A stretch of 58,296 nt of DNA from Bacillus sp. UNC41MFS5 (GTDB taxonomy: Bacteria > Bacillota > Bacilli > Bacillales_B > DSM-18226), in NCBI RefSeq assembly GCF_000686805.1, contig NZ_JMLP01000005.1:1-58296 (forward strand). The letters run 5' to 3'. Below the pieces are notes generated by a model that was not told the origin of the DNA, did no database searches, and worked only from the letters and a program-made list of their open reading frames with translations. The position numbers and the translations under genes were made by a program. Positions 1 through 9,536 of this stretch are shown here, one piece after another; position 1 is the stretch's first letter, and each line of letters opens with the position of its first letter.

Positions 1-2
1 TG

Positions 3-120
<118 letters not shown>

Positions 121-134
121 CGTAATATTAATGT

Positions 135-209
135 TCCGCAGTAGCTCAGTGGTAGAGCTATCGGCTGTTAACCGATCGGTCGTAGGTTCGAGTCCTACCT
201 GCGGAGCCA
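135..209 (+). tRNA. tRNA-Asn (GTT)
   Basis: Cloverleaf with 7-bp acceptor stem (TCCGCAG/CTGCGGA), anticodon GTT and encoded CCA. An identical copy starts the second tRNA cluster at 57053. Confidence 0.97.
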
Positions 210-235
210 TTTTTATGTAAATTAAGTTTAGCTGT

Positions 236-308
236 GCTTCCATAGCTCAGTAGGTAGAGCACTTCCATGGTAAGGAAGAGGTCAGCGGTTCGAGCCCGCT
301 TGGAAGCT
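236..308 (+). tRNA. tRNA-Thr (GGT)
   Basis: Acceptor stem GCTTCCA/TGGAAGC, anticodon loop ATGGTAA giving anticodon GGT (codon ACC). The 3' CCA is not encoded. Confidence 0.96.
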
Positions 309-329
309 TACCTATTTTAATAATAGTAT

Positions 330-404
330 GGCCCCTTGGTCAAGCGGTTAAGACACCTCCCTTTCACGGAGGTAACACGGGTTCGAGTCCCGTAGGGGTC
401 ACCA
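330..404 (+). tRNA. tRNA-Glu (TTC)
   Basis: Acceptor stem GGCCCCT/AGGGGTC, anticodon TTC, CCA encoded. A second copy at 57233 has the same body but lacks the encoded CCA. Confidence 0.97.
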
Positions 405-443
405 TAGTTTTTTCACGCCAGTGAAAATAACTTTCATTTATTC

Positions 444-519
444 GGAGGATTAGCTCAGCTGGGAGAGCATCTGCCTTACAAGCAGAGGGTCGGCGGTTCG
501 ATCCCGTCATCCTCCACCA
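444..519 (+). tRNA. tRNA-Val (TAC)
   Basis: Acceptor stem GGAGGAT/ATCCTCC, anticodon loop CTTACAA giving anticodon TAC, CCA encoded. Confidence 0.96.
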
Positions 520-541
520 TAATTTTATTATGTAAACCTAT

Positions 542-614
<73 letters not shown>

Positions 615-636
615 CTTTCTTTTTTAAATTTAATAT

Positions 637-721
637 GGAGGGGTAGCGAAGTGGCTAAACGCGGCGGACTGTAAATCCGCTCCCTCCGGGTTCGGCGGTT
701 CGAATCCGTCCCCCTCCACCA
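637..721 (+). tRNA. tRNA-Tyr (GTA)
   Basis: Class II tRNA with a long variable arm, acceptor stem GGAGGGG/CCCCTCC, anticodon GTA, CCA encoded. Confidence 0.96.
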
Positions 722-769
722 TAATATTTTTAAAAAAGTTGGTCATACTAGATATTATCACATCATTAA

Positions 770-844
770 TGGGCTATAGCCAAGCGGTAAGGCATCGCAC
801 TTTGACTGCGACATGCGTTGGTTCAAATCCAGCTAGCCCAGCCA
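770..844 (+). tRNA. tRNA-Gln (TTG)
   Basis: Acceptor stem TGGGCTA/TAGCCCA, anticodon TTG, CCA encoded. An identical copy lies at 57365. Confidence 0.97.
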
Positions 845-846
845 GA

Positions 847-919
847 GAGCCATTAGCTCAGTTGGTAGAGCATCTGACTTTTAATCAGAGGGTCGAAGGT
901 TCGAGTCCTTCATGGCTCA
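847..919 (+). tRNA. tRNA-Lys (TTT)
   Basis: Acceptor stem GAGCCAT/ATGGCTC, anticodon TTT, no encoded CCA. It begins only two bases after tRNA-Gln and is the last tRNA before the terminator. Confidence 0.96.
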
Positions 920-931
920 TATTATAAAAGC

Positions 932-968
932 AAAAAACTTTGGAGATTCTTCCAAAGTTTTTTTTTTC
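932..968 (+). terminator. Rho-independent terminator of the first tRNA cluster
   Basis: Stem AAACTTTGGA / TCCAAAGTTT followed by a long T run. It ends the rrn-tRNA transcript. Confidence 0.9.
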
Positions 969-1020
969 AGGAAATAATAAATAATTAATTGTGGATGAAT
1001 TGAAATAGTTCTCTGAATCC

Positions 1021-1165
1021 AGCTCCAGTGCCCAGCGGCTAGTGTACTTCGCTCTCCGCCCTACGATAAGTCAACATCGAATCGCTCCGCTCTTCGTGTT
1101 TCCTTTATCTCGGTTGGAGCGCTCCAGTCCATACGCCGCTAAACGGGCGCTTACGCCTTTTGTTC
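1021..1165. repeat. Structured intergenic repeat element (Bacillaceae type), copy 1
   Basis: A non-coding stretch that begins with an AGCTCCAG motif, repeats it inverted and direct (GGAGCGCTCCAG), and ends with GGGCGCTTACGCCTTTTGTT. The same modular ends (AGCTC-AGCGCC ... CTCCAGCGCTT ... GGCGCT-CGCTTTT) occur at 46405-46620, and similar elements are common between genes in Bacillus relatives as I remember them. It fills most of the gap between the tRNA cluster and rocF. Confidence 0.55.
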
Positions 1166-1192
1166 CGTATATTCATACATAATTTTGTCGAG

Positions 1193-1222
1193 TTGAGTCA
1201 TCGGTATGAAAGCGGTTAAAAT
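1193..1222 (+). promoter_or_regulatory. Sigma-A type promoter of rocF
   Basis: TTGAGT (-35) and TAAAAT (-10) with an 18-base spacer, about 30 bases before the start codon of the arginase gene. No sigma-54 type (-24/-12) element was seen here, unlike the B. subtilis roc genes. Confidence 0.5.
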
Positions 1223-1251
1223 AGAATCATATTGGGGTAGGAGGAAATTTT

Positions 1252-2148
1252 ATGAACAAGCTTTCGATTATTGGAATGCCGATGGATTTAGGACAAATGA
1301 GACGCGGGGTCGACATGGGGCCAAGTGCAATCCGTTATGCTGGGGTGGTTGAACGCCTAAAGCCGCTATTTGATGAAATACATGATTTAGGGGACATTCC
1401 AATTGGGAGACCAGAAGTGGTAATTGATAAAGAATCCAATTTACGAAATTTAGATTTAGTTGCTGAAAAAAGTGCTTTACTTGCTGAAAAAGTAGATGCT
1501 GCAGTGGAGTCTGGTGCATTTCCACTCGTTCTTGGGGGTGATCATAGTATCGCAATTGGTACTTTAGCAGGTGTATCTAAACATTATAAAAACCTTGGAG
1601 TAATTTGGTACGATGCACATGGCGATTTAAATACAGCTGAAACAAGTCCCACAGGTAATATTCACGGAATGCCTCTAGCCGTCAGTATCGGGTTAGGTCA
1701 CAGCATGTTAACCGATATAGGTGGCTATGGCCCAAAGGTAAAACCTGAGAATGTGGTCATTATTGGTGCAAGAGCGCTGGATGATGGAGAAAAAGAGTTA
1801 ATTAAAGAAATTGGTATCAAGGTTTATACTATGCATGAAATAGACCGGATGGGGATGGCTGCAGTAATGGAGGAAACGATCGCTTACCTAAAGGATAAGA
1901 CAGATGGTGTCCATTTATCACTTGATCTAGATGGTTTAGATCCAAATGATGCTCCAGGCGTTGGTACACCAGTTATTGGTGGAATCAGTTACCGTGAAAG
2001 TCATCTTGCCATGGAGATGTTAGAAGAAGCAAAAATTATTACTTCCGCAGAATTTGTTGAAGTAAACCCTATTTTAGATGAAAAAAATAAAACAGCTACA
2101 GTTGCTGTTGAGTTAATGGGCTCATTATTCGGGGAAAAATTATTATAA
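1252..2148 (+). CDS. rocF: Arginase
   Basis: Hydrolyses L-arginine to ornithine and urea in the cytosol, the first step of the arginase route of arginine catabolism. The 298-residue protein has the usual length and shows the binuclear manganese site: GGDHS (His98), DAHGD (Asp121, His123, Asp125) and SLDLDGLDP (Asp225, Asp227). It aligns along its whole length with B. subtilis RocF as remembered, including the C-terminal EFVEVNP block. The start ATG follows the strong ribosome-binding site GTAGGAGGAAATTTT. It stands alone here, without rocD or rocE, between a tRNA cluster and sigW, with its own promoter and terminator. Confidence 0.95.
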   Translation: MNKLSIIGMPMDLGQMRRGVDMGPSAIRYAGVVERLKPLFDEIHDLGDIPIGRPEVVIDKESNLRNLDLVAEKSALLAEKVDAAVESGAFPLVLGGDHSIAIGTLAGVSKHYKNLGVIWYDAHGDLNTAETSPTGNIHGMPLAVSIGLGHSMLTDIGGYGPKVKPENVVIIGARALDDGEKELIKEIGIKVYTMHEIDRMGMAAVMEETIAYLKDKTDGVHLSLDLDGLDPNDAPGVGTPVIGGISYRESHLAMEMLEEAKIITSAEFVEVNPILDEKNKTATVAVELMGSLFGEKLL

Positions 2149-2155
2149 ACGAAAC

Positions 2156-2187
2156 CAGCTGCACATTATCTGTGCGGCTGTTTTTTT
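2156..2187 (+). terminator. Terminator of rocF
   Basis: Hairpin CAGCTGCACA / TGTGCGGCTG followed by seven T residues. Confidence 0.85.
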
Positions 2188-2264
2188 ATTTTCAGCTTAT
2201 TATTAAACCTTTTGGTATATTTTTGTTAATATTATAGGTGTTGTAAAGTTTTTTCGTTTTTAAA

Positions 2265-2290
2265 CGAAACTTTTCTGTTATCGATACGTA
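2265..2290 (+). promoter_or_regulatory. SigW-dependent autoregulatory promoter
   Basis: CGAAAC (near TGAAAC) followed after 16 bases by CGTA, the ECF SigW consensus with correct spacing. It lies about 35 bases upstream of the sigW start, which fits the known self-activation of sigW in B. subtilis. Confidence 0.8.
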
Positions 2291-2325
2291 TTATCGGTTA
2301 GCAGCAATGGAGCTGAGATAACTTA

Positions 2326-2889
2326 ATGGATGCAATAGTAAAAAAGAGAATAAAACAAGTAATCAAGGGAGATCAGGATGCCTTTGGTGAAATTGTTGAA
2401 TTATATAAAAACAGTATTTATCAACTTTGTTTTCGCATGCTTGGAAATCGCCATGAAGCAGAGGATATCGCACAGGAAGCTTTTATTCGTGCCTATGTTA
2501 ATATCAAATCCTTTAACCAAGATTTGAAATTTTCAACCTGGCTGTTCCGGATTGCCACCAATCTGTGTATTGACCGAATGCGTAAAAAGAAACCGGATCA
2601 TTATTTAGACGCTGAAGTTGCAGGAACAGACGGCTTAACAATGTACTCACAGATCCCTTCAAACACCCCGCTGCCTGAGACAGAGTTAGAAAGTTTAGAA
2701 CTGCAAGAAACCGTTCAGAAAGAGATTTTAAAACTGCCTGACAAATATCGGTCAGCTATTGTTTTGAAATATATGGAAGAGCTATCCTTAAATGAAATTA
2801 GTGAAATTCTTGATTTACCCCTGGGAACAGTTAAAACAAGAATTCACCGAGGCCGGGAAGCACTTAGACAACAATTAAGATATGTATGA
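2326..2889 (+). CDS. sigW: ECF RNA polymerase sigma factor SigW
   Basis: Extracytoplasmic function sigma factor that directs transcription of envelope-stress and antimicrobial-peptide detoxification genes. The 187-residue product has region 2 (residues about 20-90, with the QLCFRMLGNRHEAEDIAQEA block) and region 4 (about 125-185, with the helix-turn-helix LPLGTVKTRIHRGREAL). It matches B. subtilis SigW almost throughout by eye. The anti-sigma gene follows directly and a SigW-type promoter precedes it, so the classical autoregulated sigW-rsiW pair is intact. The ribosome-binding site is modest (GGAGCTGAGA). Confidence 0.95.
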   Translation: MDAIVKKRIKQVIKGDQDAFGEIVELYKNSIYQLCFRMLGNRHEAEDIAQEAFIRAYVNIKSFNQDLKFSTWLFRIATNLCIDRMRKKKPDHYLDAEVAGTDGLTMYSQIPSNTPLPETELESLELQETVQKEILKLPDKYRSAIVLKYMEELSLNEISEILDLPLGTVKTRIHRGREALRQQLRYV

Positions 2890-2907
2890 TGAGAGGTGAA
2901 ACTGTCA

Positions 2908-3534
2908 ATGTGTCCAGAGCAAATCATCGAACTAATGCATGAATACTTAGATGAAGAAATTACACCCGAACATGAACGAGCCCTAAGAGAACACCTCCAA
3001 AGTTGTAAAGATTGTGAAGCGTTATTTAATGAATTAAAAAAGACGATTGCTTTTGTAAAAAGCGTCTCATATATGCAAGCGCCAGATGATTTTACTGCTA
3101 ATGTATTGGCGCGTTTACCAAAAGAGAAGAGAAAGATTTGGATGCAGCGCTGGGTAAAAAATCATCCCATGCTTGCAGCTGCCTCATTATTTCTCATATT
3201 AATGATGGGCAGTCTCTTTTCGACCTGGAATGAAGATCGCGAGTTTTCAGTGACAAAGCAAAAAAACTTAGTCGTTCAAAATAATACGGTCATCGTTCCT
3301 AAAGGTGAAACGGTCAAAGGCGATGTCATCGTCCGAAATGGCAAATTGAAAATTGAAGGCGAAGTCCAAGGGGATGTAACCGTCATAAATGGTGAAAAGT
3401 ATTTAGCTTCGGCAGGACATGTAACGGGGCAAATTGATGAAGTAAATGAAGTGTTTGATTGGATTTGGTACCATATTAAAAAGACTACACATGATGTTGT
3501 TCAAATTTTTGAGGAACAACCAGAAACTAAATAA
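2908..3534 (+). CDS. rsiW: Anti-sigma-W factor RsiW
   Basis: Membrane-bound anti-sigma factor that holds SigW inactive until two-step proteolysis by site-1 and site-2 proteases. The N-terminal zinc anti-sigma motif is visible as His29-x3-Cys33-x2-Cys36, followed by one transmembrane segment at about residues 82-101, then an extracytoplasmic bactofilin-like repeat part (KGDVIV, QGDVTV). I chose the ATG at 2908, giving MCPEQ as in B. subtilis, because GAGAGGTG at 2891-2898 is well placed for it; the GTG at 2896 lies inside that ribosome-binding site. It is co-transcribed with sigW. Confidence 0.93.
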   Translation: MCPEQIIELMHEYLDEEITPEHERALREHLQSCKDCEALFNELKKTIAFVKSVSYMQAPDDFTANVLARLPKEKRKIWMQRWVKNHPMLAAASLFLILMMGSLFSTWNEDREFSVTKQKNLVVQNNTVIVPKGETVKGDVIVRNGKLKIEGEVQGDVTVINGEKYLASAGHVTGQIDEVNEVFDWIWYHIKKTTHDVVQIFEEQPETK

Positions 3535-3570
3535 AAAACAAATCACTCTGGTTGAGTGATTTGTTTTTTT
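3535..3570 (+). terminator. Terminator of sigW-rsiW
   Basis: Perfect-looking stem AAACAAATCACTC / GAGTGATTTGTTT with T run. Confidence 0.9.
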
Positions 3571-3605
3571 ACAGAGATACATATAATAGGTACAAGTGGT
3601 ATTTA

Positions 3606-3614
3606 TGATATAAT
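3606..3614 (+). promoter_or_regulatory. Extended -10 promoter candidate for cdaA
   Basis: TGATATAAT, an extended -10 element (TGn-TATAAT), 50 bases upstream of the cdaA start codon. No good -35 is seen at 17-18 bases, which is usual for extended -10 promoters. Confidence 0.45.
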
Positions 3615-3663
3615 AAATAGATTGTATTTTATATGTGATAAAGAAAATTACGGAGGAAGAACA

Positions 3664-4491
3664 ATGCCGTTTGCTGATTTCGATATATGGAAGTATTTAG
3701 CTAGTATTGTTGATATTGTCCTCGTATGGTATGTCATTTACAAGTTGATCAATGTGATTAGAGGAACGAAGGCCGTTCAATTACTAAAAGGCATTCTCGT
3801 TATTCTTGTAGGTAGAGTGGTCAGCGAGTTTCTAGGCTTCCAAACGATGAGCTGGATGATGGAACAGGCGATAACATACGGGTTTCTTGCGATTATTATC
3901 ATTTTCCAACCAGAACTCAGGAGAGCCCTTGAGCAATTAGGCAGGGGGAAGTTCTTCTCGAGAAGCAGTACTTTGGATGATGAAGATCCGGAAAAGACAG
4001 TTGAAGCGATTGTCAAGGCAACCGATTATATGGCAAAGCGCCGTATTGGAGCGTTAATCTCAATTGAAAGAGAAACAGGAATGGGCGATTACATAGAAAC
4101 TGGGATCCAGTTAAATTCAAATATTTCCTCAGAATTGCTCATTAATATCTTTATCCCGAATACACCGCTTCATGATGGTGCAGTTATTATTCAGAAAAAT
4201 AATGTCGCTGCAGCCGCCTGCTATCTTCCTTTATCCGAAAGCCCGTTTATATCGAAGGAGCTAGGAACGAGGCACCGGGCAGCATTGGGTATCAGCGAAG
4301 TCACAGATAGTTTAACTGTCGTTGTGTCGGAAGAGACCGGTAATATTTCACTTACAAAGAATGGGGAACTTCACCGCTCCATCAATCTGGATGAATTAAA
4401 AGAATTACTTACGAGTGAATTGTTAATTAACATAAAACCGAAACAAGCTTCTTCAGCTCGTTGGAACTGGAGGGGGAAAAATAATGGATAA
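3664..4491 (+). CDS. cdaA: Diadenylate cyclase CdaA
   Basis: Makes the essential second messenger c-di-AMP from two ATP at the inner face of the membrane. The 275-residue protein has three N-terminal transmembrane segments (about residues 11-80) and a DAC domain with the catalytic DGA motif at 171-173 and RHR at 203-205. Start chosen at the ATG at 3664 preceded by CGGAGGAAGAACA; a longer open frame to 3556 would run through the upstream promoter and terminator. It overlaps cdaR by 8 bases and precedes glmM, the conserved cdaA-cdaR-glmM operon in which CdaR and GlmM modulate the cyclase. Confidence 0.96.
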   Translation: MPFADFDIWKYLASIVDIVLVWYVIYKLINVIRGTKAVQLLKGILVILVGRVVSEFLGFQTMSWMMEQAITYGFLAIIIIFQPELRRALEQLGRGKFFSRSSTLDDEDPEKTVEAIVKATDYMAKRRIGALISIERETGMGDYIETGIQLNSNISSELLINIFIPNTPLHDGAVIIQKNNVAAAACYLPLSESPFISKELGTRHRAALGISEVTDSLTVVVSEETGNISLTKNGELHRSINLDELKELLTSELLINIKPKQASSARWNWRGKNNG

Positions 4492-5713
4492 ATGGATGGA
4501 TAATCCTTGGTTTATAAAAATCCTAGCGTTGCTATTAGCTGTTCTTCTCTATTCCTCTGTCCCACATACAGGGAAAAAGATAACGGATGTGAATGTTCCA
4601 GGAGAACAATCCACGGCCACTATCAAAAATATTCCTGTTAATGTTTATTATGATACGGAAAATTTAGTCGTGTCTGGGATTCCAAGCAATGTTGAAATCA
4701 CCTTAAAGGGTCCACTGACGCACATCCAAACGGCAAAGGCCTTAAAAAACTTTGAAGTGTATGTAGATTTAACAAAAGCCAAAGTTGGAAAACAGAAGGT
4801 GAAAGTAAAGGTTAGAAATCTGTCAGATAAATTAACGGCAACGGTGAAACCAAGTAGTGTAACTGTTTCTGTCCAAGAGAAAATCACCAAGGAATTTAAG
4901 GTAGAGGCAGAATTTAATAAGAATCAAATAGATGAGGGCTATTCAGCCGGTACACCCGTTGTTGAACCGAATAAGGTAAAGATTACCGGTGCAAAGAATA
5001 TCGTCGACCGGATTAGCTATGTTAAGGCAACTCTTGAAGCAAGAAATAAACTGAAAGATACGATTACTGATAAAGCTGACATCCAGGTACTTGATAAAGA
5101 TCTAAATAAGTTAAATGTTCAAGTGGAACCTGATACCGTTGATATTACAATTCCAGTGAAAAGTAACACGAAGACTGTGCCAATCAATATTGTTAAAAAT
5201 GGAACTGCCCCAGAGGGAGTGACAATTGAATCGATTGAAATCGATAAAAAAGAAGCAACCATCTACGGGAGTGAGAGTGTTCTTAATAATACTGAAAAAG
5301 TCCGCGTGGAAGTAGATCTTAGCAAAATTACCGATAATACCACACTGACATTACCTGTCATCATATCGAATGGGATTACCAAGGTGACCCCGCAATTGGT
5401 AAAAGCAACGGTTGTGGTCAAAAAGGAAGAAGAAAAAACCGTTTCAGATGTACCTGTAACCATTAAAGGATTAACCGATGAATATGAGGCAACCATTAAT
5501 GATCCTGAAAATCAGTTGATTGATATACTTGTTAACGGTCCTGCTTCTAAAGTTACTCGCGTTAAACCTGAAGACTTTAATGTCTTTATCGATGTGTCTA
5601 ACCTTGAAGAAGGGGCTCATGAAGTAGACATTCATGTTGAGGGTCCTTCTGCTGTAGAATGGAAACCAATTAAATCATCAGCGAAAATTACTATCCATAA
5701 AATTAATGCATAA
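4484..5713 (+). CDS. cdaR: CdaA regulatory protein CdaR (YbbR-domain protein)
   Basis: Membrane-anchored regulator of the neighbouring diadenylate cyclase. One N-terminal transmembrane segment (residues about 10-26) is followed by roughly four tandem YbbR domains (about 45-130, 132-215, 220-305, 315-405) rich in beta strands and threonine/valine. At 409 residues it is shorter than B. subtilis CdaR (about 480 as I recall), probably from a shorter C-terminal tail. The ribosome-binding site GGAGGGGGAAAATA lies inside cdaA, so translation is likely coupled. Confidence 0.92.
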   Translation: MDKWMDNPWFIKILALLLAVLLYSSVPHTGKKITDVNVPGEQSTATIKNIPVNVYYDTENLVVSGIPSNVEITLKGPLTHIQTAKALKNFEVYVDLTKAKVGKQKVKVKVRNLSDKLTATVKPSSVTVSVQEKITKEFKVEAEFNKNQIDEGYSAGTPVVEPNKVKITGAKNIVDRISYVKATLEARNKLKDTITDKADIQVLDKDLNKLNVQVEPDTVDITIPVKSNTKTVPINIVKNGTAPEGVTIESIEIDKKEATIYGSESVLNNTEKVRVEVDLSKITDNTTLTLPVIISNGITKVTPQLVKATVVVKKEEEKTVSDVPVTIKGLTDEYEATINDPENQLIDILVNGPASKVTRVKPEDFNVFIDVSNLEEGAHEVDIHVEGPSAVEWKPIKSSAKITIHKINA

Positions 5714-5751
5714 TATCCAGCAATACACATGTTGAAGGAGAGATTTTTATA

Positions 5752-7104
5752 ATGGGAAAATATTTCGGTACCGATGGGGTACGTGGAGTAGCAAATAGTG
5801 AATTAACACCAGAACTTGCTTTTAAATTAGGACGCTATGGCGGATATGTTTTAACAAAGGATCAGGATCGTCCTAAAGTCCTCATCGGACGTGATACCCG
5901 TATATCTGGACATATGTTAGAAGGAGCCCTGGTGGCAGGGTTACTATCTATTGGTGCGGAAGTCATGCGTTTGGGGGTTATTTCTACTCCAGGTGTTTCA
6001 TTTTTAACAAAAGCCTTAGGTGCCCAAGCAGGTGTCATGATTTCTGCTTCACATAATCCAGTGGCCGATAATGGAATCAAATTTTTTGGTCCCGATGGCT
6101 TTAAGCTTTCCGATGAGCAGGAGTTAGAGATTGAGAAACTTATTGATATGCCAGAAGATAAACTGCCTCGACCAGTAGGTTCAGAACTAGGACAAGTCAT
6201 GGATTATTTCGAAGGCGGTCAAAAGTACTTGCAATACTTGAAAAATAGTGTCGATGAAGATTTTTCAGGAATCCATATTGCTTTAGATTGCGCGCATGGG
6301 GCGACGTCGTCATTAGCTGCCCATTTATTTGCTGATTTGGATGCGGATCTCTCCACAATGGGAGCGTCTCCGAATGGTTTAAATATCAATGCAGGTGTCG
6401 GTTCCACACATCCTGAAGCATTAGCCGCTTTAGTTAAAGAAAAAGGTGCTGATGTAGGTCTTTCCTTTGACGGTGATGGTGACCGTTTAATTGCCATCGA
6501 TGAAAATGGTTCAATCGTGGATGGCGACCAAATCATGTATATTTGTGGTAAATATTTAAAAGAACAAGGTCGTTTAAAGCATGGAACCATCGTATCGACA
6601 GTTATGAGCAATCTCGGCTTCTATAAAGCTCTAGAAGCTCATGGAATCCATAGTGTACCGACAGCTGTAGGTGACCGCTATGTTGTCGAGGAAATGAAGA
6701 AAAATGGTTTTAATCTTGGTGGAGAACAATCTGGTCATATTATCTTCCTAGACTATAACACCACTGGTGATGGCTTATTATCAGGGCTGCAATTAGTTAA
6801 TATTATGAAGGTTACAGGGAAGAAGTTATCTGAATTGGCTGGTGAAATGAAGAAATTCCCGCAAAAGCTTGTTAATGTAAGAGTCACTGACAAGCATCAT
6901 GTAACCGATAATGAAAAGGTTAAAGAGGTAATCGAGCAGGTTGAAGCTGAAATGGCTGGTGACGGTAGAATTCTCGTACGACCATCGGGTACAGAACCGC
7001 TTGTCCGTGTTATGGCAGAAGCACCAACAGAGGAATTATGTGAATCCTATGTCAATCGAATAGTCGCAGTTGTTAAGGCAGAAATGGAATTAAAAGAAGA
7101 ATAG
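5752..7104 (+). CDS. glmM: Phosphoglucosamine mutase
   Basis: Interconverts glucosamine-6-phosphate and glucosamine-1-phosphate, the step between GlmS and GlmU on the way to UDP-GlcNAc. The 450-residue protein shows the active-site phosphoserine motif ISASHNP (Ser100), the magnesium loop FDGDGDR (about 240), the sugar-binding GGEQSGH and the phosphate-binding RPSGTEP near the C terminus. Ribosome-binding site GAAGGAGAG. GlmM is known to bind and inhibit CdaA in relatives, which fits its place in this operon. Confidence 0.97.
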   Translation: MGKYFGTDGVRGVANSELTPELAFKLGRYGGYVLTKDQDRPKVLIGRDTRISGHMLEGALVAGLLSIGAEVMRLGVISTPGVSFLTKALGAQAGVMISASHNPVADNGIKFFGPDGFKLSDEQELEIEKLIDMPEDKLPRPVGSELGQVMDYFEGGQKYLQYLKNSVDEDFSGIHIALDCAHGATSSLAAHLFADLDADLSTMGASPNGLNINAGVGSTHPEALAALVKEKGADVGLSFDGDGDRLIAIDENGSIVDGDQIMYICGKYLKEQGRLKHGTIVSTVMSNLGFYKALEAHGIHSVPTAVGDRYVVEEMKKNGFNLGGEQSGHIIFLDYNTTGDGLLSGLQLVNIMKVTGKKLSELAGEMKKFPQKLVNVRVTDKHHVTDNEKVKEVIEQVEAEMAGDGRILVRPSGTEPLVRVMAEAPTEELCESYVNRIVAVVKAEMELKEE

Positions 7105-7112
7105 AACCCATA

Positions 7113-7156
7113 TAATATGCATAAGGGAACGGTCTCCTTCCTTTATGCATATTTTA
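7113..7156 (+). terminator. Terminator of cdaA-cdaR-glmM
   Basis: Inverted repeat AATATGCATAA ... TTATGCATATT with short internal loop and a following T-rich stretch. Confidence 0.75.
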
Positions 7157-7190
7157 TTATGTATGAATGATGGCGAATTCCTGATTTTGG

Positions 7191-7219
7191 TTGACGGGGA
7201 CACGTAATCATAGTAGTAT
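7191..7219 (+). promoter_or_regulatory. Sigma-A promoter of glmS
   Basis: TTGACG and TAGTAT separated by 17 bases, about 90 bases upstream of the ribozyme cleavage site. Confidence 0.7.
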
Positions 7220-7307
7220 TAATTTGCTTTGTTTTCCTTAAAGCAAAATACTGCATAATTTTAATGAAAGGTGGGTACTGAGAACTTAAGACTTACAATA
7301 AAAAAAA

Positions 7308-7480
7308 AGCGCCTGGACTAACCTAATGTGGTGGGTTAGTTGACGAGGAGGAGGAGTATCGAATGTTCGGCGGATACCTCCCGGTTGAAGACGCACAACC
7401 GATAATTTGTTCTTTAAAACACAGAGGCAACTTTGTGCACAAAGAGACGAAAATGCGCATACTAACAGTAATGTTTCAAA
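7308..7480 (+). ncRNA. glmS ribozyme (glucosamine-6-phosphate-activated)
   Basis: A self-cleaving riboswitch. The core is recognised by AGCGCC at 7308-7313 (cleavage expected between A7308 and G7309), then GTTGACGAGGAGG, TATCGAAT, and TTCGGCGGATACCTCCCGGT. A P4-like stem (CACAGAG/CTTTGTG) and the ACAAAGAGA segment follow. When glucosamine-6-phosphate is plentiful the RNA cleaves itself and the glmS message is degraded. The 3' boundary is approximate. Confidence 0.95.
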
Positions 7481-7514
7481 AGGGTATAGACAGATACCTA
7501 ATAAAACAGAGATA

Positions 7515-7553
7515 AGGGGGCAAGCATTAGCCTCCAAAGCATTCTTGCCCCCT
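7515..7553 (+). promoter_or_regulatory. 10-bp hairpin between glmS ribozyme and glmS start
   Basis: Perfect inverted repeat AGGGGGCAAG (7515-7524) and CTTGCCCCCT (7544-7553) with a 19-base loop, ending 9 bases before the ribosome-binding site GGAGGAATTA. It lacks a T run, so it is not a terminator. A role in mRNA stability or in presenting the ribosome-binding site is inference. Confidence 0.6.
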
Positions 7554-7574
7554 ATATCAGGGAGGAATTAGAAA

Positions 7575-9377
7575 ATGTGTGGAATCGTAGGATATATCGG
7601 AAATAATGATACAAAAGAAATTTTATTAAAAGGTTTAGAAAAGCTTGAGTATAGAGGTTATGATTCAGCAGGTATAGCTGTTATGAATGAAAATGGAGTT
7701 CATGTTTTTAAAGAAAAAGGTCGTATAGCTGATTTACGTCAAATTGTTGATGGAAATATCGCGGCAAATATGGGCATTGGTCATACCCGTTGGGCAACGC
7801 ATGGTGTTCCTAGTAAGGTAAATTCCCATCCTCATCAAAGCGCATCTGGTCGGTTTACTCTTGTTCATAACGGAGTAATTGAAAACTATGACCTTTTAAA
7901 GCGTGAATATTTAGCGGATGTTACGTTCATCAGCGAAACAGATACAGAAGTTATTGTTCAAATGATTGAATTATTTGTACAAGAAGGATTAGATGTATTA
8001 GAGGCATTCCGTAAAACACTCACGCTGTTACACGGTTCTTATGCTCTTGCATTATTAGATGCACAAGATAACGAAACCATTTATGTGGCGAAAAACAAAA
8101 GTCCGCTTCTAGTCGGATTAGGAAATGACTTTAATGTAATTGCCAGCGATGCGATGGCTATGCTTCAAGTAACGAATCAGTACCTTGAATTAATGGACAA
8201 AGAAGTTGTCCTTGTTTCAAAGGATGAAGTGATCATTCAAAATCTTAACGGTGATATCATCAGCCGCAAGCCATATACTGCAGAACTTGATGCTAGTGAC
8301 ATCGAAAAAGGTACGTACCCGCATTATATGTTAAAAGAAATTGATGAACAGCCGCTTGTGATGCGTAAAATTATTCAAACGTACCAAAATACTCAGGGTG
8401 AATTAACCGTTGATGACGATATCATTGCGGCCGTGAATAAATCAGACCGGATTTACATTGTGGCTGCAGGAACCTCTTACCATGCAGGACTTGTCGGTAA
8501 GCAATTCATTGAAAACATTGCTAAAATTCCTGTCGAAGTGCATATTGCTAGTGAATTTGTTTACAATATGCCTCTTCTTACGGAAAAGCCTTTGTTTATT
8601 TTCATTTCACAAAGTGGAGAAACTGCCGACAGCCGTGCAGTGCTTGTTAAAGTAAAAGAATTAGGTTACCCAACTTTAACAATTACAAATGTTCCAGGTT
8701 CAACACTTTCTCGTGAAGCCGATTATACACTTTTGCTTCATGCAGGTCCTGAAATTGCCGTTGCTTCTTCGAAAGCATATACTGCACAACTAGCTGTACT
8801 AGCCATTTTAGCTGAGGTAACAGCTAAGAGCCAAAACATCGATGTTGAGATGGATTTAGTCCATGAACTAGGAATTATCGCAAATGCAATGGAAGTCCTT
8901 TGTGACTCAAAAGAGTTGATTGAGCATATTTCAAGAGAATTTTTATCAGTAACAAGAAATGCATTCTTCATTGGCCGCGGTGTTGATTATTATGTTGGTT
9001 TAGAAGGTGCTTTGAAGCTGAAGGAAATTTCATATATCCAAGCTGAGGGCTTTGCAGGTGGAGAATTAAAGCACGGAACGATTGCCTTAATCGAAGAGGG
9101 CACACCAGTAATCGCTCTTGCCACCCAAGAAAGTGTAAACTTAAGCATCCGTGGGAATGTGAAAGAGGTTGCTGCACGTGGAGCAAGCACTTGTATCATT
9201 TCAATGAAGGGCTTAAATATGGACGAAGATAGCTTTGTCATCCCAGAAGTCCATGAATTATTAACACCACTTATCTCTGTTATACCAATGCAATTAATTG
9301 CTTACTATGCTGCTCTGCACCGTGACTGCGATGTTGATAAACCGCGTAACCTTGCGAAATCAGTAACGGTGGAGTAA
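7575..9377 (+). CDS. glmS: Glutamine--fructose-6-phosphate aminotransferase (isomerizing)
   Basis: Makes glucosamine-6-phosphate from fructose-6-phosphate and glutamine, the entry step to amino-sugar synthesis. The N-terminal class II glutamine amidotransferase domain begins MCGIVGYIG, so the nucleophilic cysteine is residue 2 (exposed after Met removal); conserved GHTRWATHG and HNG motifs follow. Two SIS isomerase domains cover about residues 285-600, with SQSGETADS and the terminal [12 protein letters not shown]. Length 600 is typical. Expression is controlled by the ribozyme in its leader. Confidence 0.97.
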   Translation: MCGIVGYIGNNDTKEILLKGLEKLEYRGYDSAGIAVMNENGVHVFKEKGRIADLRQIVDGNIAANMGIGHTRWATHGVPSKVNSHPHQSASGRFTLVHNGVIENYDLLKREYLADVTFISETDTEVIVQMIELFVQEGLDVLEAFRKTLTLLHGSYALALLDAQDNETIYVAKNKSPLLVGLGNDFNVIASDAMAMLQVTNQYLELMDKEVVLVSKDEVIIQNLNGDIISRKPYTAELDASDIEKGTYPHYMLKEIDEQPLVMRKIIQTYQNTQGELTVDDDIIAAVNKSDRIYIVAAGTSYHAGLVGKQFIENIAKIPVEVHIASEFVYNMPLLTEKPLFIFISQSGETADSRAVLVKVKELGYPTLTITNVPGSTLSREADYTLLLHAGPEIAVASSKAYTAQLAVLAILAEVTAKSQNIDVEMDLVHELGIIANAMEVLCDSKELIEHISREFLSVTRNAFFIGRGVDYYVGLEGALKLKEISYIQAEGFAGGELKHGTIALIEEGTPVIALATQESVNLSIRGNVKEVAARGASTCIISMKGLNMDEDSFVIPEVHELLTPLISVIPMQLIAYYAALHRDCDVDKPRNLAKSVTVE

Positions 9378-9414
9378 AAAGACTGTCCTAAGAAACTGTT
9401 GAAAGAAAAATGAG

Positions 9415-9452
9415 TAAGACTCAATCCGAAATTGGATTGGGTCTTTTTTTTT
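9415..9452 (+). terminator. Terminator of glmS
   Basis: Stem AGACTCAATCC / GGATTGGGTCT followed by nine T residues. Confidence 0.9.
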
Positions 9453-9536
9453 GCAATAAGGATTGCATTGAAGTACAAGGACCTACCATGCATGTTTTAA
9501 GAGTTACTGAGCGGCATAACTATATATTTTTTGAGA

